Origin: Legionellales bacterium
GTDB lineage: Bacteria; Pseudomonadota; Gammaproteobacteria; Berkiellales; Berkiellaceae
Assembly (NCBI GenBank): GCA_002708265.1
Contig: PANA01000004.1
Location: 124,001-188,000, forward strand
Direction of reading: 5' to 3'
Length of the DNA: 64,000 nt
Below the pieces are notes generated by a model. That model worked only from the letters and a program-made list of their open reading frames with translations. It was not told the origin of the DNA and made no database searches. The translations under genes and the position numbers were made by a program. Below are positions 21,372 through 27,923 of the stretch, one piece after another (positions within the stretch are counted from its first letter, which is position 1; every line of letters begins with the position of its first letter).

Positions 21372-22808
21372 ATGAACGTTTCAGATTTTACTTTTATCGC
21401 ACCTGAGCTTGCGCTTTTTGCGTCAGCGATAGTGATTTTGTTGCTAGATTGTTGGCTGCCGGTGGGTTTTAAGCGCTTAAATTATGTTTTAAGTCAATTC
21501 GCGCTTTTGTTTGCAGTGATGTTGGCTATACCAACAATTCAGCTAGGCTATTCAGTTGAGATTTTTTCACGTCATGTGGTTATCGATCCTTTAGCAGGAC
21601 TGCTGAAAGTTGCTATTTATATGACAGTTATCGGCGTATTTTTATATGGTCGTACATATATTAAAAGCCGAGGAGCTGAAAAAGGGGAGCACTATGTTCT
21701 CGCTTTGATGAGTACCGTTGGTATGTCATTTTTAGTTTCTTCGAACTCACTTTTAATGCTTTATATTGGACTTGAGCTTTTCTCTTTACCGTTATACGCA
21801 TTAATAGCCATGCAACAGTCTCAAACTTATGCTTCTGAAGCGAGCATGAAGTACTTTGTCATGGGAGGGATTGCCTCCGGCATGTTGCTGTATGGTATGT
21901 CGCTTTTATTTGGCTTGAGTAACTCTATTATTATTAGTGAAGTTGCTGCAATGTTCCCTGCGGGTACGATGGTTGGCTCTCTTGCAACGGTTATGATCGT
22001 TGCCGCTATTGCCTTTAAGTTGGGAGCTGTACCTTTTCATATGTGGGTGCCAGATGTATACGAAGGAGCTCCAACAGATGTTGCTGCCTTTATTGCATCA
22101 GCAGCAAAAATCGCTGCATTTGGTCTGACTTTCCGCCTGCTCCTTGAGGCAATCCCACAACTATCAGCTGAGTGGGAAACAGTTTTATTGGTTCTAGCTG
22201 TAGCCTCATTGATTTTGGGGAATGTCACGGCGATAGCTCAAACGAATTTAAAGCGGCTATTGGCATATTCAACCATTTCTCATATCAGTTTTATTCTACT
22301 AGGCTTTGTCGCTGGAGTAGGGGTTGATGGGATTAGTGCAGCGTTGTTCTACGCAATCGTATATGCCTTTACAACACTGGGAGCTTTTGGAGTATTGCTT
22401 CTGTTGTCACGAACAGGTTTTGATTGCGAAGAAATTGCAGATTTAAAAGGTCTCAGCCAAAAACATCCTTGGTATGCACTTGTTATGATGATTTTGGTGT
22501 TCTCATTAGCTGGTGTTCCCCCCACCATTGGTTTTTATGCCAAGTTAATGATAGTAAATGCTTTAATCCAATCTGGAATTTGGCTTGGAGCAGTTGCCGC
22601 TATGTTGCTCTCCGTTGTGGGTGCCTTTTATTACTTGAGAATAGTGCGAGTAATGTATTTTGATGCGCCAGAAGAATCAGAAATAAAAGAAGAGACAGTT
22701 CAAGCAGGTCTAGCAGCGAGAACCGTTCTCTCAATAAATGCTCTGATGGCTTTAGTATTAGGCCTCATGCCAATGGGCTTATATGCACTATGCCAGAGCG
22801 TACTATAA
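21372..22808 (+). CDS. nuoN: NADH-quinone oxidoreductase subunit N
   Basis: Third antiporter-like subunit, 478 residues, and the last gene of the complex I operon. Typical segments: LYIGLELFSLPLYALIAMQ, KLGAVPFHMWVPDVYEGAPTD, NLKRLLAYSTISHISFILLG and PPTIGFYAKLMIVNALI. AAAGGATC is the ribosome site. No clear terminator follows; the next gene starts 88 bases downstream. Confidence 0.95.
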   Translation: MNVSDFTFIAPELALFASAIVILLLDCWLPVGFKRLNYVLSQFALLFAVMLAIPTIQLGYSVEIFSRHVVIDPLAGLLKVAIYMTVIGVFLYGRTYIKSRGAEKGEHYVLALMSTVGMSFLVSSNSLLMLYIGLELFSLPLYALIAMQQSQTYASEASMKYFVMGGIASGMLLYGMSLLFGLSNSIIISEVAAMFPAGTMVGSLATVMIVAAIAFKLGAVPFHMWVPDVYEGAPTDVAAFIASAAKIAAFGLTFRLLLEAIPQLSAEWETVLLVLAVASLILGNVTAIAQTNLKRLLAYSTISHISFILLGFVAGVGVDGISAALFYAIVYAFTTLGAFGVLLLLSRTGFDCEEIADLKGLSQKHPWYALVMMILVFSLAGVPPTIGFYAKLMIVNALIQSGIWLGAVAAMLLSVVGAFYYLRIVRVMYFDAPEESEIKEETVQAGLAARTVLSINALMALVLGLMPMGLYALCQSVL

Positions 22809-22896
22809 GTAGGGCGGTCGACAAGTCCAACCATATTTGATATGTTAGGCGCCTGCCTTTTGGTTTAATTTTTAACACAAGTAGTTGCACGCTTTC

Positions 22897-24141
22897 ATGT
22901 CATCATTATTTAGAAAAGAAGCCGTAGAACACCAAAAAGAGCACTTTTTTGGTGATGTTTTACTTACACAGCCATTATCTACGACCTTGCTGTCATATTT
23001 GGCAGCCGCTATTGGGCTGATCATTTTAGTATTCTTATTCTTCGGGACCTATACCCCGAAGCAGACAGTTCAGGGGTATTTGGTCCCTGATAAAGGGCTA
23101 TCTAAGATTGTCGCCCCCTCTTTATTGGCGGTAACAGATATACGAGTTAGTGAAGACGATGAAGTTTCTGCTGGCCAGACCTTATTAATTGGCTCCACAT
23201 CTCATGCCCAAGAAGGAAAAGATGATATTGAGGTTGTGGTTAGAAAGGAACTTTTAAACTCATTAGAAGAGCTGAAGAAAAAACGACAAAACGAATTGTC
23301 GCTGTTTGAAGTCGAGGCCATTCGTCTCGACAAGCAAAAGCAAGCAGCAGAAGAAGAAATTCAGCAGTTATCAAAACAAAAAGGCATCGTTGAAGAGCGG
23401 GTAAGCTTAGCAAAATCGCGAGCAGACAATGCTCAGAAATTACTGGATGCAGGCAACTTATCACGCTCTGGGTATGAAGAAGCATATGAGAACTGGCTAT
23501 CTATACAGCAGCAGCTAGATGAAATGAGCCGCCAGATTTCCGCCAAAGATGCTCAGTTGAGTGCTATGGAGCAGGACTTAGCGCAACTTCCCTTACAGCA
23601 ATCTTCTCGCTTATCTGATTTGGATAATGCTATTTCTGATGTAAACCAAAAACTTGCCGATCTCTCTGGCCGACATGAGTTTGTTGTTAAAGCGCCTTTT
23701 GATGGTCAAGTAACCGCAGTCCAAGTTTATCGTGGTCAAAGTGTTACTGCTGGCGGTTTACTGCTCGCAGTTGTCCCTCAAGGCTCCGTTTTGCATGCTG
23801 ATTTATATGTTCCAACTAGGGCAATTGGTTTTGTTAAACCTGGCCAAGTCGTCAGGGTTCGATATGCCGCCTTTCCTCATGAAAAATTTGGTATCTATTC
23901 TGGAACCGTAATAAGCACCTCAAAAACAATTTTATTACCCTCTGAACTACCAATTCCTGTGGTTTTAAATGAGCCAGTCTATAGGGTTACTGTTGAACTT
24001 GATGAGCAAGCTATCAAGGCGTACAAACAAACCTTCTCATTGCAGGCAGGTATGCTATTAGAGGCTGATATTATGCTAGAAAGCCGCACTTTGATTGAGT
24101 GGATTTTGTCGCCACTGTACTACTTTAAGGGGAGGGTTTAA
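22897..24141 (+). CDS. HlyD/CvaA-family membrane fusion protein for peptide export
   Basis: Periplasmic adaptor of a type I secretion system, about 414 residues. One N-terminal membrane span (about residues 32-52) follows a short cytoplasmic stretch (HQKEHFFGDVLLTQP), typical of the CvaA/RaxA branch. A split biotinyl-lipoyl domain (GYLVPDKGLSKIVAP and FVVKAPFDGQVTAVQVYRGQSV) flanks a long coiled coil (about 110-245) that would contact a TolC-type channel. The C-terminal beta-barrel has GQVVRVRYAAFPHEKFG. ATG 22897 is preferred over an upstream TTG at 22885; neither has a strong ribosome site. The next gene, the peptidase ABC exporter, starts three bases after it. No tolC homologue is in the window, so a chromosomal one elsewhere is inferred. 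Confidence 0.9.
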   Translation: MSSLFRKEAVEHQKEHFFGDVLLTQPLSTTLLSYLAAAIGLIILVFLFFGTYTPKQTVQGYLVPDKGLSKIVAPSLLAVTDIRVSEDDEVSAGQTLLIGSTSHAQEGKDDIEVVVRKELLNSLEELKKKRQNELSLFEVEAIRLDKQKQAAEEEIQQLSKQKGIVEERVSLAKSRADNAQKLLDAGNLSRSGYEEAYENWLSIQQQLDEMSRQISAKDAQLSAMEQDLAQLPLQQSSRLSDLDNAISDVNQKLADLSGRHEFVVKAPFDGQVTAVQVYRGQSVTAGGLLLAVVPQGSVLHADLYVPTRAIGFVKPGQVVRVRYAAFPHEKFGIYSGTVISTSKTILLPSELPIPVVLNEPVYRVTVELDEQAIKAYKQTFSLQAGMLLEADIMLESRTLIEWILSPLYYFKGRV

Positions 24142-24143
24142 TC

Positions 24144-26276
24144 ATGAATAATCCTTTGTCCTTGCTAAAATTTTCTGGCGGTAAGCAACTGCCAATGATG
24201 CTTCAAACTGAGGTCGCTGAATGTGGCCTGGCATGTTTGGCAATGGTGTCATCTTTTCATGGTCACCAGATAGATTTGAATACATTGCGTCGTGATTACC
24301 CAATCTCACTGAGAGGCGCGAACTTACAAAATATAATGGATACAGCTGATAAGCTAGGATTCAATACACGTCCTTTGCGACTTGAGCTGGAGGAGATGAC
24401 TCAACTGTCAGCTCCTTGTATCTTGCATTGGGATATGAATCACTTTGTTGTATTAAAGAAAGCAACTGAAAAAGGAATTGTGATTCATGACCCAGCACAA
24501 GGTGTCAGAACCTTAAGCTATGAAGAAGTGTCGAAACACTTTACGGGTGTTGCGCTAGAGTGTTATCCAACGGCTTCTTTTGAGAAAAAGGATGAACGTC
24601 AAAGAGTTCCTTTTTCAGCATTTACAAAAAGTATACATGGTCTGGGTAAAAGCCTAACGAATATTTTGCTTATCTCATTAGGGCTGCAAGTATTTGGGAT
24701 CGTTTCACCATTTTATATGCAGCTAGTAGTGGATGAGGCAATTGTAAGTTATGACTACAATCTATTAGTTGTATTGTCCATTGGATTTTTAATGCTGGCC
24801 CTCATTCAGACTGGGGTATCTGCACTAAGGTCATATGTGGTGTTGCATCTTGGTAACATGCTAAACATACAAATGGCGGCTAACCTATTCAAACATTTAC
24901 TACGGTTGCCACTCAGTTATTTTGAAAAGCGTCATATTGGTGACGTGGTTTCTCGATTTGGCTCCTTAGGCAAGATTAGAGATCTACTCACAACAGGTAT
25001 TATTGAGGCCTGTGTTGATGGCGTTATGGCAATCATGACACTGGTGATGATGTTTGTTTATTCACCCAAACTTGCTTTTGTTGTGATTGGTTCAGTAACA
25101 CTTTATGCCGTCATTCGTTTTCTATGGTACCGTCCGCTTAAAATGTTGACAGAAGAAAGTATCGTTGCGGGCGCAAAAGAAAACTCAACTTTTATTGAAA
25201 CGATACGAGCAGCCCAGAGCATAAAAATCTTTTCTAAAGAGTCACATCGTCAGACTGTATGGGAAAACCGTTACGCGGATATGCTAAATACCGGCATCAA
25301 AGTCGGACGTTTGGGGATTGTTTATACCGCTATTAACGGAATTTTATTTGCCATAGAGAACATACTGGTTATCTATCTTGGTGCAAGTATGGTTCTAGAT
25401 AATTTATTCTCGGTTGGTATGCTTTATGCTTTTGTTTCTTACAAAACGCAGTTTACTCAACGAGCCAGTACTTTAATACAAAATATTATTGATATCCGTA
25501 TGTTGGGTCTTCACCTAGAGCGTTTAGGAGATATCGCCCTGACACCAGTTGAGATACCGGAACAAACTGTAAAACTTTCCTTGCCTGACTTAAGTTTGTC
25601 GGGCGAAATTTCTGCTGAAAATCTTTCATTCAGTTATCCTGGTACCGACAAAGCAGTGTTCGAACAAATCAGTTTTAGCATAAAAGCTGGAGAGTCTGTT
25701 GCAGTTATTGGCCCGTCTGGTTGTGGTAAGACGACATTGATGAAAGTGATGATGGGGTTGTTTGAATCCACTACGGGGACATTGCGTTGTGATGGTCAAA
25801 GCCTAGAACAAATCACTTTGCCAAGGTACCGAAAAGCTATTTCATCGGTTATGCAAAACGATCAATTATTATCTGGCTCTTTAGCAGAAAACATTTGTTT
25901 CTTTGATACACGTCCAGATCAAAACAGAATTGAAAGATGCGCCAAAATCGCCGCCATACACGATGATATTACGCAGTTGCCGATGGCCTATAACACCTTA
26001 ATTGGTGATATGGGGACAACACTCTCAGGTGGTCAAAAGCAGAGAGTGCTATTAGCTAGAGCACTATATGCAGAACCACAAATATTGTTTTTAGATGAAG
26101 CAACTAGCCACTTAGACGTTCGCCTAGAGAAAAGCGTTAGTGAATCTATTCAACAATTAAATATTACACGAATCATTGTTGCTCACCGTCCAGAAACGAT
26201 TCGGTCGGTTGAGCGTGTATTTGTAATGACACCAACCGGTTTGATTGAGAAAAAGCCTGATGAGCTTTCTCTATAA
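24144..26276 (+). CDS. Peptidase-containing (C39) ABC exporter, CvaB-like
   Basis: A 710-residue bacteriocin-type ABC transporter that removes double-glycine leaders and exports the peptide. The N-terminal C39 peptidase domain (about 1-140) is intact: Gln21 and Cys27 in LQTEVAECGLACLAM, His100 in WDMNHFVVL and Asp116 in IHDPAQG. Thus it is a real processing enzyme, not a degenerate RTX-type domain. A six-helix membrane domain follows (about 165-440). The nucleotide-binding domain has Walker A GPSGCGKTT, Q-loop MQNDQL, signature LSGGQKQR, Walker B ILFLDEAT and H-loop AHRPET. GGGGAGGG precedes the ATG. Cargo is expected to be the small leader-bearing peptides encoded just downstream and at 41611-41844. 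Confidence 0.93.
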   Translation: MNNPLSLLKFSGGKQLPMMLQTEVAECGLACLAMVSSFHGHQIDLNTLRRDYPISLRGANLQNIMDTADKLGFNTRPLRLELEEMTQLSAPCILHWDMNHFVVLKKATEKGIVIHDPAQGVRTLSYEEVSKHFTGVALECYPTASFEKKDERQRVPFSAFTKSIHGLGKSLTNILLISLGLQVFGIVSPFYMQLVVDEAIVSYDYNLLVVLSIGFLMLALIQTGVSALRSYVVLHLGNMLNIQMAANLFKHLLRLPLSYFEKRHIGDVVSRFGSLGKIRDLLTTGIIEACVDGVMAIMTLVMMFVYSPKLAFVVIGSVTLYAVIRFLWYRPLKMLTEESIVAGAKENSTFIETIRAAQSIKIFSKESHRQTVWENRYADMLNTGIKVGRLGIVYTAINGILFAIENILVIYLGASMVLDNLFSVGMLYAFVSYKTQFTQRASTLIQNIIDIRMLGLHLERLGDIALTPVEIPEQTVKLSLPDLSLSGEISAENLSFSYPGTDKAVFEQISFSIKAGESVAVIGPSGCGKTTLMKVMMGLFESTTGTLRCDGQSLEQITLPRYRKAISSVMQNDQLLSGSLAENICFFDTRPDQNRIERCAKIAAIHDDITQLPMAYNTLIGDMGTTLSGGQKQRVLLARALYAEPQILFLDEATSHLDVRLEKSVSESIQQLNITRIIVAHRPETIRSVERVFVMTPTGLIEKKPDELSL

Positions 26277-26357
26277 ATGACCATTGGGTTGTTTGCCTCT
26301 CACATTCTGATATCTCCTATACTGATTTTCTAATCAGATGTATCGCTTGGAGTATCT

Positions 26358-26639
26358 ATGCGGGTGTTATCAAAACAAGAATGTCAGCACGTTTCTGCGG
26401 CTGGATGGGTACCGCGTTTGAATGAAGACAAAGACATTGTCATGTCAGTTGAGTGGGGTTTCGCTGCTGTCGGCGGCATGATTGGAGCAGCTCTTTATGA
26501 ATGGAAAGGTCTATTGATAGGCTTTGGTATTGGCATGATTACCTGGCCGGTTGCAAAAGAAGTCTTTCAAGGCTTCCCCCATCTTAAAAAATGGTTTGGT
26601 TCAAATAAAGAAGCCTCTGCTGAAGAGGGGGCAAGCTAG
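26358..26639 (+). CDS. Leader-bearing small peptide precursor (microcin-like), peptide A
   Basis: 93 residues. The first 15, MRVLSKQECQHVSAA, align without gaps with four other leaders in this window: Arg2, Leu/Ile4, Glu8, Val12 and two small residues at 14-15 (Ala-Ala here instead of Gly-Gly). This is the known consensus for C39-processed leaders. The predicted mature part has two Gly-rich hydrophobic stretches (about 33-48 and 51-66) resembling pore-forming class II microcins, then a Lys-rich and acidic tail. GGAG lies five bases upstream of the ATG. The position 81 bases after the exporter supports cargo status. No database family is recognised; function as a bacteriocin is inference. Confidence 0.72.
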   Translation: MRVLSKQECQHVSAAGWVPRLNEDKDIVMSVEWGFAAVGGMIGAALYEWKGLLIGFGIGMITWPVAKEVFQGFPHLKKWFGSNKEASAEEGAS

Positions 26640-26770
26640 TATATTGAGCTGAATTGAAGAACCTTCTAAGGTGAGAGAAATGCAGCCAGTAAGCTTATTT
26701 ACTAACATATTTTGATTGCTTTTAGAGGCTTTTCTATTGCCCTTTACTGGGGGGGCACTTAAACTTCGGT

Positions 26771-26794
26771 TTGCTTCAAATGGGATTGAAGCAA
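26771..26794. promoter_or_regulatory. Inverted repeat upstream of peptide B
   Basis: TTGCTTCAA (26771-26779) and TTGAAGCAA (26786-26794) are exact reverse complements around a six-base loop, about 40 bases before the ATG of peptide B. It could be an operator or an mRNA hairpin. A run of seven G (26749-26755) lies just upstream. No clear sigma-70 promoter could be fixed here. Confidence 0.4.
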
Positions 26795-26835
26795 CACAAT
26801 TAATACATAATTTTTAAAATTTAGGAGATGGCATA

Positions 26836-27051
26836 ATGCGTCTTTTGACTCAAAACGAAGCGAACAATGTTGCTGGTGGTGGTTACTGGGCAACTGAATG
26901 CGATATCTTTGGTTGTTACTCTGTTTACGTGACTGAAGAAGTATGGGTTCCTGGCTACTGGGACATCTACGACGTAGTTGATTGTGGCCTATTCGGTTGC
27001 TATAGCTACACCGTTGAAGAGTACGTACCAGGTTACTGGGCTTACGTATAA
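26836..27051 (+). CDS. Double-glycine leader peptide precursor with tandem Tyr/Trp-rich repeats, peptide B
   Basis: 71 residues. The leader MRLLTQNEANNVAGG ends in a classical Gly-Gly. The predicted 56-residue mature peptide has no Lys or Arg, nine acidic residues and sixteen aromatics (10 Tyr, 4 Trp, 2 Phe). It is built of two tandem units, residues 22-42 and 50-68, each of the form Cys-x-(I/L)-F-G-C-Y-S ... E-E ... V-P-G-Y-W. This gives two CxxxxC pairs. A further GYW stands directly after the leader. AGGAG lies eight bases before the ATG, so expression is likely. I recognise no family. It is unlike cationic bacteriocins; metal binding, disulfide formation, self-assembly or a surface role are all open. 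Confidence 0.75.
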   Translation: MRLLTQNEANNVAGGGYWATECDIFGCYSVYVTEEVWVPGYWDIYDVVDCGLFGCYSYTVEEYVPGYWAYV

Positions 27052-27068
27052 TCTAGGAGAGGATATTC

Positions 27069-27308
27069 ATGCGTAACATTAACGCTCAAGAAATTAGCGC
27101 TGTTTCTGGTGGTTTAGGCTACTGGACTGACGAAGTCTACTACGATTGCTATTTAGACACCTGGACTGGTGTTGAGTACTGTGATGCTTACTACGTCCCT
27201 GTTTACCGCGAGTACAGTAGGACTGAAGAAGCACTGATCTGGTCAGGTGTAGGCTTAGCAGCAGCAGCGATTGTTGCTGGTACGACTGCCGCCATATTGC
27301 TTGTATAA
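27069..27308 (+). CDS. Double-glycine leader peptide precursor with C-terminal hydrophobic helix, peptide C
   Basis: 79 residues, 17 bases after peptide B and with AGGAGAGG as ribosome site, so the two form one transcript. The leader is MRNINAQEISAVSGG. The mature part begins LGYW, like peptide B, and has another aromatic, acidic stretch with two cysteines (27 and 38) and YYVPVY. Residues 57-79 form a hydrophobic, Ala/Gly-rich segment long enough to cross a membrane. It looks like a paralogue of peptide B in which the second repeat has been replaced by a membrane anchor. A strong terminator follows. Function unknown. Confidence 0.75.
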   Translation: MRNINAQEISAVSGGLGYWTDEVYYDCYLDTWTGVEYCDAYYVPVYREYSRTEEALIWSGVGLAAAAIVAGTTAAILLV

Positions 27309-27324
27309 ACAACAAGTTAAGTGC

Positions 27325-27352
27325 AAAGCCCTCGTCAAGAGGGCTTTTTTTT
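27325..27352 (+). terminator. Rho-independent terminator of the peptide B-C unit
   Basis: AAAGCCCTC (27325-27333), loop GTCAA, GAGGGCTTT (27339-27347), continuing as an eight-base T run to 27352. Textbook intrinsic terminator 17 bases after the peptide C stop. Confidence 0.92.
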
Positions 27353-27409
27353 GCCTTTTACTCACTGACCATCTCCAAGCTGCCACGCCCTGTTTTTTAT
27401 CGAGAAGTG

Positions 27410-27436
27410 TTGATTAGCCATAGACGACAGTATAAT
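27410..27436 (+). promoter_or_regulatory. Candidate sigma-70 promoter before the small membrane protein
   Basis: A perfect -10 box TATAAT is at 27431-27436. TTGATT at 27410-27415 is a possible -35 box, with a shortish 15-base spacer. It lies just after the peptide B-C terminator, so 27472 onward is probably a separate transcript. Confidence 0.5.
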
Positions 27437-27471
27437 ATGCTTGTTAACTTACTGTTAATAGGTTGCTGATT

Positions 27472-27672
27472 ATGCTTTCGCCTGAAAAAAAAGAACGTGG
27501 TTATACACCTGGGTATCAGGGAACTAAGCCAGTATTACCAAATGATGTTGATAGAGAAAACCAACAAGCGGCTATAATGGTTGGAGTTGGGGTAACGGTT
27601 GCTGCTGCTGCGACTATAGCTGGTATACTAGCGGGAACATTAGGTAACCGTCGAAAAAAGCGAAAAAAGTAA
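27472..27672 (+). CDS. Small single-span membrane protein, possible immunity or accessory protein
   Basis: 66 residues without a double-glycine leader. The N-terminal half is hydrophilic (GYTPGYQGTKP). Residues 34-58 form an Ala/Gly/Val-rich membrane segment like that of peptide C. The end is strongly basic (RRKKRKK), which should keep the C-terminus in the cytoplasm. Small basic membrane proteins next to bacteriocin precursors are often immunity proteins, but that is inference from position. ATG 27472 is chosen over TTG 27463; the ribosome site is weak. No family recognised. Confidence 0.55.
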   Translation: MLSPEKKERGYTPGYQGTKPVLPNDVDRENQQAAIMVGVGVTVAAAATIAGILAGTLGNRRKKRKK

Positions 27673-27751
27673 TTGAGTGTTGATATCGGTTGCTATAAGT
27701 TAAAATCCTGAAATAGACTGTATAGAAGATAAAACGTTACTGGGGTGCAAT

Positions 27752-27880
27752 ATGAGATCATTAGAATTAGCTGAGTTACTCTTAGTCCAGGGAGGCTCCT
27801 TTGATGCATCAGACAGCAGTGATCGGCTCGTTTATGAGTCATCTGATGATGATGATGACACCCCAATCATTGTTCAATAA
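27752..27880 (+). CDS. Short double-glycine leader peptide precursor, peptide E
   Basis: A 42-residue frame, easily missed because of its size. The leader MRSLELAELLLVQGG fits the same alignment as the others (Arg2, Leu4, Glu8, Val12, Gly14-Gly15) and has GGGG about seven bases upstream of the ATG. The 27-residue core is very acidic and ends with a run of five Asp and TPIIVQ. The net charge is strongly negative and there are no cysteines. The leader match makes a chance frame unlikely. Function unknown. Confidence 0.62.
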   Translation: MRSLELAELLLVQGGSFDASDSSDRLVYESSDDDDDTPIIVQ

Positions 27881-27923
27881 TCCGCTATTCTTATAATCAC
27901 GCCCATCTGATTCGGAATAGCCA

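Noticed and set aside
22897-26276. Hemolysin/RTX-type type I secretion
   Set aside because: The exporter has an intact C39 catalytic Cys and the neighbours are small leader peptides; no RTX protein (GGxGxD repeats) is in the window.
27094-27315. Minus-strand frame across peptide C
   Set aside because: Opposite to a leader-peptide gene with a strong ribosome site and terminator; sequence is low-complexity Gln/Ser.
26358-27880. Modified RiPP cluster such as lanthipeptide or lasso peptide
   Set aside because: No LanM, YcaO, radical-SAM or other modifying enzyme lies near; the only radical-SAM protein is LipA at 46666.
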